A stretch of 22,082 bases of DNA, taken from the NCBI GenBank assembly GCA_964624555.1, contig CAZUXB010000035.1, positions 1-22,082 of the forward strand, written 5' to 3'. Of the stretch, positions 13,232 to 20,557 are shown in pieces. How positions within the stretch are numbered: position 1 is the stretch's first letter; every line of letters starts with the position of its first letter. A program made the translations under genes and the position numbers. Origin of the DNA: SXRF01 sp964624555. Lineage in GTDB: Bacteria > Pseudomonadota > Alphaproteobacteria > Rickettsiales > SXRF01. The notes under the pieces were generated by a model. The model was not told the origin of the DNA and did not search any database. It worked only from the letters and a program-made list of their open reading frames with translations.

Positions 13232-13517
13232 CTGCCAATGTTCCGCGGAGCCAGTCCCAGACGGTAGTGGCGAGCCGACAGACCATTCCACCCGGGATAT
13301 GATACTCGAAATTGCGCAGTTGCTGGCGTCATTGCTTCCAGCAGGAAGAGCCGTAAGGATAGGTATCGCCACGGTCAGGGGATTGGGGAAAGTCGGTGAT
13401 ACAATCATAAACAGCACCCAGCGAACGGAGCCGGAATTGCAACCCAAACTCCCGCCCGGAAAGCCTGTGGCAGAAAAAACTAACGGCAAAGAAGGAACTG
13501 TTGAAATAGTGGAATAA
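13230..13517 (+). pseudogene. Displaced C-terminal fragment of the MuF-like protein
   Basis: Reading from the AAC at 13230 this gives a headless fragment: NCQCSAEP, the hydrophobic linker, then KP. After KP it departs from the first copy and ends with a short tail (VAEKTNGKEGTVEIVE) at the stop 13515-13517. An internal ATG at 13299 could start a 72-aa peptide, but no good ribosome site is seen. The copy aligns with 12294-12529 without indels and its changes are largely synonymous, so it was coding until recently or still is. It most likely is the former 3' end of the carrier gene, cut off when the new tip and immunity gene arrived. It may serve as a silent recombination partner. Confidence 0.75.
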
Positions 13518-13550
13518 AAATTTATAGTATATCAAAATTGGCGGGGTCTT

Positions 13551-14006
13551 ATGAAAAAAACAAAATTTATTGCTGTTACTTTGCTGTTCCTGCTTTCTTC
13601 CTGCGGCCCGCCGCAGCCGGAGTACCACACTGATATACAGCTTGTAGCACCGCGTAGTGAGAGTGGCCGTTACTGCGCTAACAACTGCCTTTCATCACAG
13701 CAGGTCTGCTACCAGTCATGCGCGACACAGTTGCAGAGCTGCCGCCAGCTTAACGTGATACAGGAACAGAATGACCGCCTGCAAGCCCGGATGGATTATA
13801 ATGATTATGTCCGCGAGCGCACCACCAAGGGGCAGGAAATAAAACGCAGCGAATCCTATTTCAGAAGGTATAACAGCACGGATTGCGATGACAGCAACTG
13901 CAAAGCCCAGTGCGACGGCAGTTTCAACATCTGCTACAGCAACTGCGGCGGGAAGGTTATACCCCATACCTACTGTGTGGCCAACTGCAACCTGCCCACC
14001 AACTAA
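13551..14006 (+). CDS. Cysteine-rich lipoprotein with duplicated CX3C-X6-CX3C motif
   Basis: The 151-aa precursor has a type II signal: two Lys, a hydrophobic core, and lipobox LLSSC with Cys18 as the lipidation site. After a Pro-rich spacer come two similar cysteine blocks. Cys42, 46, 53 and 57 form CX3C-X6-CX3C, followed by Cys64. Cys117, 121, 128 and 132 form the same spacing, followed by Cys142 and Cys146. CYQSC and CYSNC are equivalent. A charged helical segment (about 65-111) joins them. There are 13 cysteines in all, suggesting disulfide-linked helical hairpins in the periplasm or on the cell surface. GGGG lies 4 bases before ATG 13551. It follows the displaced toxin fragment by 33 bases. 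I know no named family. Metal binding is an alternative to disulfides. Confidence 0.8.
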   Translation: MKKTKFIAVTLLFLLSSCGPPQPEYHTDIQLVAPRSESGRYCANNCLSSQQVCYQSCATQLQSCRQLNVIQEQNDRLQARMDYNDYVRERTTKGQEIKRSESYFRRYNSTDCDDSNCKAQCDGSFNICYSNCGGKVIPHTYCVANCNLPTN

Positions 14007-14008
14007 AC

Positions 14009-14245
14009 CTAAACAACCAGGTTGAGGATCGTCCCGCGTTCCCAGAATACACCACTACGCACGGCTTCCACGGCGCTACGGATCATAGTCTGGAGGGTAT
14101 CCGGGGTTGGGATGACGCCGATATCAGCCTTGGCAGGAATGATAATTTTCTGTTCCCCGGAACTTGATCCCTGCTTGCTGGTAGTATTCCGGCCGATATT
14201 TCCTGATTGAACATTGATACGGTTGGGACTAATATTTATGGCCAC
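14009..14245 (-). CDS. Small unknown protein, 78 aa
   Basis: No family is recognised. The protein is soluble, beginning MAINISPNRINVQSG and ending with a predicted helix (TPDTLQTMIRSAVEAVRSGVFWERGTILNLVV). I chose GTG at 14243-14245 because GGAG lies 6 bases upstream. A GTG four codons earlier overlaps that site. The gene is convergent with the lipoprotein gene (2 bases between stops) and divergent from the AsmA gene. Plus-strand open frames over the same bases look like shadows. Coding potential is moderate. Confidence 0.55.
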   Translation of the reverse strand: MAINISPNRINVQSGNIGRNTTSKQGSSSGEQKIIIPAKADIGVIPTPDTLQTMIRSAVEAVRSGVFWERGTILNLVV

Positions 14246-14338
14246 GGAATTCTCCACATTTATTGCACGAATATTGCTTACCCACTCACTATCGCCACAA
14301 TTATTTTTTTAGCAACCAAATATTTTAAAAGTCCGCTT

Positions 14339-16270
14339 ATGAAACGCCTTATAAAATTTTTTTCCTTTCTGATTTTTCTGCTGATAATTGCAATAGTTGC
14401 TGCACCGTTTTTGATCCCTGTGGAAACGGTCAAAAAAATTGCCACTGATAAGGTGCGGGAAATGACCGGGCGTGAGCTGGTGATAGGCGGCGATATCAAG
14501 GCCAGCATATTTCCAACTATCGGCATTAATCTTCAGAACGTAGCCCTTTCCAACCCGGAAGGATTTGCCGATAAGAATATGGCGGAGATCGGCGAAGTAA
14601 ATGTTGGCGTTGCACTTATGCCTTTACTTAGCGGTAAGGTAGAGGTCGAGCAGTTTTCGGTGCACAAACCGATTATACACCTTGAAGTAAATAAAAAAGG
14701 CATCAGCAACTGGCAATTTGCCAAGGAAGAAGGCTCTGATAAAACCGCCGTTCCGGAAACAACCCCTACTGCCCCTAAAAAATCTGCAATGGCACTTCCT
14801 GTTCTTGGCAAGGTTAGGGTCGATGGCGGAGATTTTACCTATAAGGACATGCGCTCAGGAAAAATCTATACTGCCAAGGATGTTGCCTTGGATATCAAGA
14901 TGCCATCTGTTGACGCGCCGCTTGATGTGGTGGCGGCACTTACTTTAAACAATGAGAAAATTAACTTTAGCACCAATATCGCCCAGCCCGGACAGTTGGC
15001 TGGTGGTGGTGACAGTATGGTAAAGGCCACAGCAAAAATAGGCTCCCTGCTCACCATGAATTTTGACGGGAAGGCCAGTATGAAAAATGCCAGTGGCGAT
15101 GTCGATCTTAACATCCCCTCATTAATTTCCATGTCGGGTTTTATGGGCAAGAAAATGGAGTGGAAAGGTGATACTCCGGTGGCGCTGGCCATTGCCGGGC
15201 AGCTTGCCTGCAATACTTCCGAATGCGATTTTTCTAAAGCCAAATTGACATTAGATGACAGTATTTTAACTGGCGCTGTTAAAGCAAAACTTGAAGGGCC
15301 AGCACCATCAATTGAAGCAAAACTTAGCGCCGATAAATTCAATCTTAACCATTATTTTCCTAAAACTGAAAAGCAAGCCAGCTTGCCGTTTATAAATGAC
15401 GCCGAGGCGGCTAGCGGATGGGATAGCAAACCTATCGACCTCTCCGCTCTGAAAACAGTTAATGCTAAAATGGCTCTGGATATTGGCGAGCTTCTTTACC
15501 AGAACACCACTCTTAGCAAGGTTGGGCTTACTCTTAACCTCTCCGGGGGCGTGCTGAACCTCGATATTCCCCATGCCGGGCTTTATGAAGGCACAGCCAA
15601 ACTATCAACCACACTGAATTCTACTGGTGCTCTTGCTGCCAAGGTGAATATAGATAAAGTGCAGATCGAGCCGCTGCTCAAGGATTTTGCTAATTTTGAC
15701 CGGCTAACCGGCGTTTCCGCGCTGGATGTTTCCATCACTGGGAAGATGACCTCGCAGCGCGACCTGATGTCATCGCTGAATGGCGAGGGCAAGATGGCGG
15801 TGAATGACGGCACTATCCGCGGGGTAGACATAGCCAAGGTAGTTAATAGCGCCAAAGCATTGGTAACCGGGGTCGATACATCCTCGGAAAAGACCAAATT
15901 CTCCGAACTGGGTGGAACCTTTACTATCAAGCAAGGCATTGTAACTAATAATGATTTTGCCATGAAAGCACCTCTCCTGCGCGTTACTGGTTCCGGCATC
16001 GTTGACCTGCCCAACCGTTACGTGAAATACCGCCTGTTGCCGAGCGTGGTCGCCACCTTGCAGGGTCAGGGCGGCAAAGACAAAACCGGGCTGGAAATAC
16101 CGGTGAATGTCGAGGGCAGCTTTGATTCGCTCAAATTCACCCCGGACCTCGCTGGCGCGGCGCAGAATGTGCTGAAAGACCCGCAGAAGGTAAAAGACAC
16201 AGTAAAATCGGTAAAAGACTCGATAAAACAATCCGGTGGCGTGAAAAACCTTTTAAAGGGGTTCAGATAA
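14339..16270 (+). CDS. AsmA family protein
   Basis: This 643-aa protein starts with a short basic segment and one membrane helix (FFSFLIFLLIIAIVAAPFLIP, about 7-27). It continues with the AsmA N-terminal signature: REMTGRELVIGGDIKASIFPTIGINLQNVALSNPEGF. The C-terminal part has MSSLNGEGKMAVNDGTIRGVDIAKV and the LPNRYVKYRLLPSVV strand region typical of AsmA/YhjG-like proteins. These form elongated beta-groove structures in the periplasm, anchored in the inner membrane, and are linked to phospholipid transport and outer membrane assembly. I chose ATG 14339 because the longer reading from 14207 adds residues that overlap the opposing small gene and precede the natural signal anchor. The ribosome site is weak. 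A terminator hairpin follows. Confidence 0.88.
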   Translation: MKRLIKFFSFLIFLLIIAIVAAPFLIPVETVKKIATDKVREMTGRELVIGGDIKASIFPTIGINLQNVALSNPEGFADKNMAEIGEVNVGVALMPLLSGKVEVEQFSVHKPIIHLEVNKKGISNWQFAKEEGSDKTAVPETTPTAPKKSAMALPVLGKVRVDGGDFTYKDMRSGKIYTAKDVALDIKMPSVDAPLDVVAALTLNNEKINFSTNIAQPGQLAGGGDSMVKATAKIGSLLTMNFDGKASMKNASGDVDLNIPSLISMSGFMGKKMEWKGDTPVALAIAGQLACNTSECDFSKAKLTLDDSILTGAVKAKLEGPAPSIEAKLSADKFNLNHYFPKTEKQASLPFINDAEAASGWDSKPIDLSALKTVNAKMALDIGELLYQNTTLSKVGLTLNLSGGVLNLDIPHAGLYEGTAKLSTTLNSTGALAAKVNIDKVQIEPLLKDFANFDRLTGVSALDVSITGKMTSQRDLMSSLNGEGKMAVNDGTIRGVDIAKVVNSAKALVTGVDTSSEKTKFSELGGTFTIKQGIVTNNDFAMKAPLLRVTGSGIVDLPNRYVKYRLLPSVVATLQGQGGKDKTGLEIPVNVEGSFDSLKFTPDLAGAAQNVLKDPQKVKDTVKSVKDSIKQSGGVKNLLKGFR

Positions 16271-16274
16271 GCAT

Positions 16275-16305
16275 ACAAAATCCACGCGTGTGATTTTGTT
16301 GTTTT
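16275..16305 (+). terminator. Terminator after the AsmA gene
   Basis: ACAAAATC (16275-16282) and GATTTTGT (16292-16299) are perfect arms, with an inner CACGCGTG palindrome, followed by TGTTTT. It starts 5 bases after the stop. Confidence 0.65.
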
Positions 16306-16334
16306 ATATAATTACGGTTGAATTTGTTCTTTCC

Positions 16335-16350
16335 TATGCTAAATAGCATA
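16335..16350. promoter_or_regulatory. Small palindrome upstream of trhO
   Basis: TATGCT (16335-16340) and AGCATA (16345-16350) flank AAAT, 30 bases before the trhO ATG. A TTGAAT at 16318-16323 would place a poor -10 (TAAATA, 16340-16345) inside the palindrome, so this could be an operator over the promoter. It could also be chance. Confidence 0.3.
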
Positions 16351-16379
16351 ACCTTAACAACCTCTGAGAAGCTTGATAT

Positions 16380-17234
16380 ATGTACGTAGTGGCCGCCTTC
16401 TACCATTTTTTTGATTTTCCTGATTTTGAGGAAAAGCGCCTGCCGCTGCTTGCGTTTTTGAAGGAGCGCGACATTAAGGGTTCTATATTGGTAGCAAACG
16501 AAGGCATCAACGGCACGGTAGCCGCTTCCCGCCAAGCAATTGACGAGCTGCTCGCCCACCTGCGTACTAATATCGTGCGCGGCGAGTTTGAGCATAAAGA
16601 GAGTTTCTCAGAAAAACACCCCTTCATCCGCAGCAAGGTGCGCCTGAAAAAAGAGACCATCTCTCTGGGTGTGCCTACCAATCCGAAAAACCCCGGTATT
16701 TATTTGAATTCAAAAGAGTGGAACGAACTTCTTTCCGACCCGGAAACTATTGTCCTCGACTCCCGCAACAGCTACGAAACCCATCTCGGCACTTTTAAGA
16801 ACGCGATTATCCCCAACATTGCCAACTTCAAGCAATTGCCTGATTTTATAGACACCACCCTCGCCGCCAAGAAAAAAGCCAGGATCGCCACTTTCTGCAC
16901 TGGCGGCATACGCTGTGAAAAACTCACGGCGTGGATGAAGGAGGAAGGTTATGAGAATGTCTACCACTTAAAAGGCGGCATCCTGAAATACTTAGAAGAA
17001 GTACCACAGGAGCAAAGCCTGTGGGAAGGTGAGTGCTACGTATTCGACAAGAGGGTTGCCGTTGGCCACGGCCTTGTTCCCACCACCACCGCCAGTATGT
17101 GCAACGCCTGCGGCCATGCCCTCCTGCCTGAAGACCGTGCCCAGCCGAGCTTTGATGAGCATGTCACCTGCCCCTATTGCATTAACGGCAAGCCAAGCAA
17201 TAAGCATGCGCTTAAGCAGAAACATCAGGAATAA
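16380..17234 (+). CDS. trhO: tRNA uridine 5-hydroxylase TrhO (YceA type, rhodanese domain)
   Basis: The 284-aa protein matches the TrhO/YceA family, which hydroxylates U34 of certain tRNAs with oxygen. The N-terminal ferredoxin-like domain contains GSILVANEGINGTVA (34-48), and SEKHPFIRSKVRLKKE follows. The rhodanese domain spans about 105-215, with VLDSRNSYE and the active-site loop CTGGIRCEK, where Cys173 is the catalytic cysteine and Cys179 its conserved partner. A C-terminal CNACGH...CPYC pair (about 240-265) could bind zinc, as is common in this family. ATG 16380 has a weak GAGAAG site. The stop lies one base from the stop of the convergent gene. It is complete and of normal length. Confidence 0.93.
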   Translation: MYVVAAFYHFFDFPDFEEKRLPLLAFLKERDIKGSILVANEGINGTVAASRQAIDELLAHLRTNIVRGEFEHKESFSEKHPFIRSKVRLKKETISLGVPTNPKNPGIYLNSKEWNELLSDPETIVLDSRNSYETHLGTFKNAIIPNIANFKQLPDFIDTTLAAKKKARIATFCTGGIRCEKLTAWMKEEGYENVYHLKGGILKYLEEVPQEQSLWEGECYVFDKRVAVGHGLVPTTTASMCNACGHALLPEDRAQPSFDEHVTCPYCINGKPSNKHALKQKHQE

Positions 17235-17235
17235 A

Positions 17236-18063
17236 TTATCCATTCTTCCTGATTAAAAGGAATAGCGTCGATTTCACAAACGGTATAGCCGTTGGCATTT
17301 CCTTATATTCCAGCTCAAAATTATCCTGCCAGTTTTTTGGCAGCATGGCAATTATCTCTTCCCTGCTATAAGCCCGCAACACCGACACAACTCCATCAAA
17401 CGTGATCATGAGCGGCACAATAGGGATTATTGTAGTCACCAGAATTTTTTTGAAAGATGTGTGTCTTGAAAAAAGCGGGGCCAGAATATGCGATGGCATG
17501 GCCAGTATCATGATGAATATATGCAGCCAAGTCCTCTTTGCAACCTCTGCAATGAGCAGGCTGTCGGCACGTGCAACGGCTTCATTTATGAGGTTCTGCG
17601 CCACTGGTGGGGAAAGATGGTGGAACGCGGTAAATATACTCCAGTGCCGCGGCGCTGATTCAGGAATATGATTAAAATCCACCGGCATATTATAGAAAGA
17701 AACTGCCTGACTGCCAAAATCCTTCTGCAGGCATTTCCAACTTTCAATATTAGGGTATATATCGGAGAGAATGAACCTTGGCATTTTATCGGTCCCGATC
17801 ATGCCTTTTTTATGCATATCGCATATATCGCGAATCTGCTCCCCACCGCCGGAAGCAATATCAAAAATTTCTTTGGCTTTCAGGCGTACAGAAATATCCG
17901 CCAACAATTTCGGCAGTTTTGTATAGGGGCGATAGCTTATATGATGGCAGAATGCCAGACAGTCATGAAATGCTTCACGGACAAAATCTGGCAGCCACTT
18001 CTGATCGCAGAATTCAAATAGTTGTAAACGTTGCATTCCGGCACAATAGTGCAGCCTTATCAT
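17236..18063 (-). CDS. Methyltransferase-like protein with C-terminal hydrophobic helices
   Basis: This is a 275-aa protein. KEIFDIASGGGEQIRDICDMH (about 63-83) resembles motif I of class I SAM-dependent methyltransferases, FILSDIYPN the acidic motif II, and IFTAFHHLSP the motif IV/V region. So a methyltransferase fold is likely. Residues about 180-235 hold two hydrophobic stretches (IFIMILAMPSHILAPLF and ILVTTIIPIVPLMITF), unusual for soluble enzymes and suggesting membrane association, perhaps a lipid or quinone-type substrate. Residues 1-45 are Cys/His-rich. The start is ATG at 18061-18063 with a weak ribosome site. An internal ATG at 18034-18036 is possible. It is divergent from a LysR-type gene and may be its target. 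The substrate is unknown. Confidence 0.65.
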   Translation of the reverse strand: MIRLHYCAGMQRLQLFEFCDQKWLPDFVREAFHDCLAFCHHISYRPYTKLPKLLADISVRLKAKEIFDIASGGGEQIRDICDMHKKGMIGTDKMPRFILSDIYPNIESWKCLQKDFGSQAVSFYNMPVDFNHIPESAPRHWSIFTAFHHLSPPVAQNLINEAVARADSLLIAEVAKRTWLHIFIMILAMPSHILAPLFSRHTSFKKILVTTIIPIVPLMITFDGVVSVLRAYSREEIIAMLPKNWQDNFELEYKEMPTAIPFVKSTLFLLIRKNG

Positions 18064-18080
18064 TGACTTTAATGATAATT

Positions 18081-18107
18081 TTGAATATTAATTGTTGAAA
18101 GATTCAA
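18081..18107. promoter_or_regulatory. Inverted repeat in the LysR/methyltransferase divergent gap
   Basis: TTGAAT (18081-18086) and ATTCAA (18102-18107) are perfect arms 15 bases apart, in the 63-bp AT-rich gap between divergent genes. LysR-type regulators often bind such dyads to control themselves and the divergent neighbour. Which protein binds is inferred from position. Confidence 0.4.
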
Positions 18108-18126
18108 TAATTGATATATCAAGCGT

Positions 18127-19041
18127 ATGAATACAAATGATTTTTACTACAAAAACAATCGTTTACAGCAATTGCGTGGCTTTTGCTACACTGCCCAGTT
18201 TGGCAGTATTACCAGGGCCGCGCACCATATGGGTCTTACCCATTCCAGCGTATCGCTCCAGATAAAATCCCTGGAAAGTGACTTTGGGGTCAGGCTTTTT
18301 GACCGGGTTGGCCCGAAAGTTACCCTTACCAATGAGGGAAAAACCCTCCTCGACCTTGCCTTGCCTCATATTGATGGTATCCAGAACCTTTATGACACCT
18401 TCCACCATGAGACCAGCCACCAGAAAAAAACTGAGATTAGCATAGCTGCTAACAGCACCACCCTAAATTTTATATTACCTAAAATTATCAAAAGGTTCCT
18501 AAAGGAATACCCCCACATATATATAAATATCCACTACGCCGAACATGAAGAGGCTACCCAGAAAATATTATCCGGCGAGGTTGATTTTGCACTTCTGCCC
18601 CGGCGCGAACACAAACAATTTTCTCCAGATTTACTTTATATACCAACATTTTATTACACCCCGTCACTTATAACCCGTGCTAACCACCCGCTGGCCGGGC
18701 GTACCAACCTGACGGTCAGGGAAATATGCAATTATGAGCTGTCCCTACCAGATGAAGATCTCAGGGTAATAGCTGATTTATATGACATTTTCTCTAAAAA
18801 TGAGATAAAGAAAAAACTCCGGATCAACTTCATAAACTGGGAAACCACCCGTAAATACATTGAGGAAGGCCTGGTCATAAGCATCTCATCTGACGTGATA
18901 ATTGGTGATAATGACAGCCTGGTTGCCACCCCCCTCTCCCACCTTTTCCCCACTGTTGACTATGGTTTTGTCCATAAAAACCACGTTAAAATTCCCAAAA
19001 AAGTACGGGATTTTATAGACATTTCAAAGCGCAACCATTAA
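18127..19041 (+). CDS. LysR-type transcriptional regulator
   Basis: This 304-aa regulator has an N-terminal winged helix-turn-helix (about 10-70): LQQLRGFCYTAQFGSITRAAHHMGLTHSSVSLQIKSLESDFGVRLFDRVG. This is the canonical LysR DNA-binding domain. The remainder (about 95-300) is a periplasmic-binding-protein-like effector domain, with HYAEHEEATQKILSGEVDFALLPR and ANHPLAGRTNLTVREI. The effector is unknown. A CysB-like role is possible but not shown. ATG 18127 has no strong ribosome site. Its divergent arrangement with the methyltransferase-like gene suggests that gene is a target. The sequence is complete. Confidence 0.92.
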   Translation: MNTNDFYYKNNRLQQLRGFCYTAQFGSITRAAHHMGLTHSSVSLQIKSLESDFGVRLFDRVGPKVTLTNEGKTLLDLALPHIDGIQNLYDTFHHETSHQKKTEISIAANSTTLNFILPKIIKRFLKEYPHIYINIHYAEHEEATQKILSGEVDFALLPRREHKQFSPDLLYIPTFYYTPSLITRANHPLAGRTNLTVREICNYELSLPDEDLRVIADLYDIFSKNEIKKKLRINFINWETTRKYIEEGLVISISSDVIIGDNDSLVATPLSHLFPTVDYGFVHKNHVKIPKKVRDFIDISKRNH

Positions 19042-19073
19042 AATATTAAGCTGCATTAACCAAATTGTTAGCA

Positions 19074-20315
19074 ATGGACAAAAACCCAAACAAAGATGCT
19101 GTGACTTCTTCACCGCTGGAAATGTTGATAGAGAGAGTACGCACTACTCTCTCTAAACGATCAGACTGGAATGAAATTGAGCCGGATTTCAACAAATGGG
19201 TAGAGTCCTGCAAATTGCCCACACCTATCATGGGCTATGCCCAATCCCATGCTGAAGAAGGTTTTAACAAACAGGAACTCGACCTTATGGCGATGGCGCT
19301 CTTATTCCGTCGCCAGCCCACCGACTCTTCAATACAGAGATTACCGGCAATATTACAGAGGCATGGATTCTCAGAACTTGCCGGCCGGATAAACCATAAT
19401 GCCGCAGAAGAGATCGGTACCGGCAAAGGTGATTCCCACCAGAAGCTTCTTTCTGATAGCCTTAACGCTTTACTTAGCGACAAACGGATCGGCAGTTCAG
19501 CCCTGGGGCCAATGACCTTCCCTATGGCGCAGGCAACTTTTGAGTGGCACCGGCAGAAACCGGAAGAGTATAAAAACGAACCTGGCGACTACGAACGCTT
19601 CATTACCTTCTGCAAGGACGCAAGAAACCCGCTCCCAAGTAATTATGCGGCCTCCAAAAGCGGCGTATTTGGTTACAGACCTGAATACAGCTTCATGTAT
19701 AGTGTAAAAGACAAAGTTATCAACACCGCCCCTAAAGATAAAAAGGGTGGCCATATTGCAAATATCGACTGTTACACCCCCCTTGTCGAAAAAACTCTGG
19801 CAGGAATTGAAGATCCGAAGAACATGGGCGCATTATCGACCTGCCTGCTTGAACTCGCCACCCGCGAAACAACTTCCGCCAGTGAATCTTTCATCAGTGC
19901 CTGGCATGTGGTTGCAGAAAGCCTTTCCCGCGGGATGGAAAGGGACGCAAGACAACGTTCCCTTGCCTGGTCAAAAGCCCATCTTGATGAACATACCGGG
20001 CGCGATGGTGGCTGGGATGGCGCTGCTGAAGAAGTGCATTCTAAAGACGCTATTGACGCCTTCTGTATGCTTTCAAAAGAATTTAACACTGACGAACTCA
20101 AACAATCGCTACAGAAAGTGACAATGCTGAATGAAGCGCGCAAGGAGTTCTGGGATATGACTTGTGACCGTATGGCCGAGTTAAGAGCACAAGGCGATTT
20201 GATCAAACCGGAAGCAGCTCCCGGAGAAAAAAATTTCATGGGCAGAATAAAAAAACTTGCCGCACGCGGATCTAAGCCCGACAAAAATACCCAATCCTCT
20301 GCAATCAGCATGTGA
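19074..20315 (+). CDS. Unknown soluble protein, 413 aa
   Basis: I do not recognise a family. The protein is hydrophilic, has no signal peptide or membrane helix, and looks largely helical. Notable segments are the Trp-containing SDWNEIEPDFNKWVESC (about 30-46), GPMTFPMAQATFEWHRQKPEEY, a Tyr-rich GVFGYRPEYSFMYSVKDKV, and a basic Lys/Arg-rich C-terminus. I chose ATG 19074. The TTG three codons earlier has no better support and neither has a clear ribosome site. It is read in the same direction as the LysR gene, 32 bases after it, and may share its transcript. It could be an effector or a lineage-specific cytoplasmic protein. Nothing here decides. Confidence 0.7.
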   Translation: MDKNPNKDAVTSSPLEMLIERVRTTLSKRSDWNEIEPDFNKWVESCKLPTPIMGYAQSHAEEGFNKQELDLMAMALLFRRQPTDSSIQRLPAILQRHGFSELAGRINHNAAEEIGTGKGDSHQKLLSDSLNALLSDKRIGSSALGPMTFPMAQATFEWHRQKPEEYKNEPGDYERFITFCKDARNPLPSNYAASKSGVFGYRPEYSFMYSVKDKVINTAPKDKKGGHIANIDCYTPLVEKTLAGIEDPKNMGALSTCLLELATRETTSASESFISAWHVVAESLSRGMERDARQRSLAWSKAHLDEHTGRDGGWDGAAEEVHSKDAIDAFCMLSKEFNTDELKQSLQKVTMLNEARKEFWDMTCDRMAELRAQGDLIKPEAAPGEKNFMGRIKKLAARGSKPDKNTQSSAISM

Positions 20316-20412
20316 TAATATTTCCATCTGCCCTCTATATATAGAAGTGCAGAGAGCAGTTAAAATTTTTACTTATTTTTTCATGCACAAAACGCACCAT
20401 AATTTTATTTAG

Positions 20413-20428
20413 TAAGTCACGTGACTTA
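20413..20428. promoter_or_regulatory. Perfect 16-bp palindrome upstream of nrdJ
   Basis: TAAGTCACGTGACTTA is its own reverse complement. Its core TCACGTGA also occurs between genes at 602-609. It is likely a dimeric regulator site, but the protein is unknown. It lies 5 bases before the DnaA-like boxes. Confidence 0.5.
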
Positions 20429-20433
20429 GCAAA

Positions 20434-20451
20434 TTATCCACGTTATCCACA
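20434..20451 (+). promoter_or_regulatory. Two abutting DnaA boxes upstream of nrdJ
   Basis: TTATCCACG (20434-20442) is followed without a gap by TTATCCACA (20443-20451). The second is a perfect DnaA box (TTATNCACA) and the first differs at the last base. In E. coli, DnaA boxes regulate nrdAB, so a link of ribonucleotide reductase expression to replication initiation is plausible. An origin function is the alternative. Confidence 0.6.
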
Positions 20452-20471
20452 GGGTGTATTTTGGGCAAAAA

Positions 20472-20519
20472 ATCGCCTATCTAGTATAAAAAAATAGTGT
20501 CAAGCACAATATATAGTAT
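20472..20519 (+). promoter_or_regulatory. Candidate paired NrdR boxes of nrdJ
   Basis: GCACAATATATAGTAT (20504-20519) matches 14 of 16 positions of the NrdR consensus acaCwAtATaTwGtgt, including every strongly conserved base. A weaker partner, ATCGCCTATCTAGTAT (20472-20487), matches 9 of 16 and shares nine of its last ten bases with the good box. The boxes are 32 bases apart, three helical turns, the usual NrdR spacing. NrdR would repress nrdJ in response to nucleotide levels. Confidence 0.6.
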
Positions 20520-20539
20520 TTTTTTCATTTATCTGGTTG

Positions 20540-20557
20540 CATTACATTTTTGTAATG
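20540..20557. promoter_or_regulatory. 18-bp palindrome in the nrdJ leader region
   Basis: CATTACA (20540-20546) and TGTAATG (20551-20557) are perfect arms around TTTT. It lies about 90 bases before the nrdJ ATG. It may be an operator or an mRNA hairpin. No cobalamin riboswitch was recognised in this leader. Confidence 0.4.

Noticed and set aside
11236..13517. Complete prophage or gene transfer agent
   Set aside because: Only the MuF-like motif suggests phage. No terminase, portal, capsid, tail, integrase or lysis gene is present, and the neighbours are ordinary housekeeping genes.
14207..14338. N-terminal extension of the AsmA protein
   Set aside because: It would overlap the opposing small gene, and the protein has its natural membrane anchor right after ATG 14339.
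20485..20500. Alternative NrdR half box ending ATAGTGT
   Set aside because: It matches 10 of 16 positions, but its 19-base distance from the good box does not fit an integral-turn NrdR pair. The site at 20472-20487 fits the spacing.
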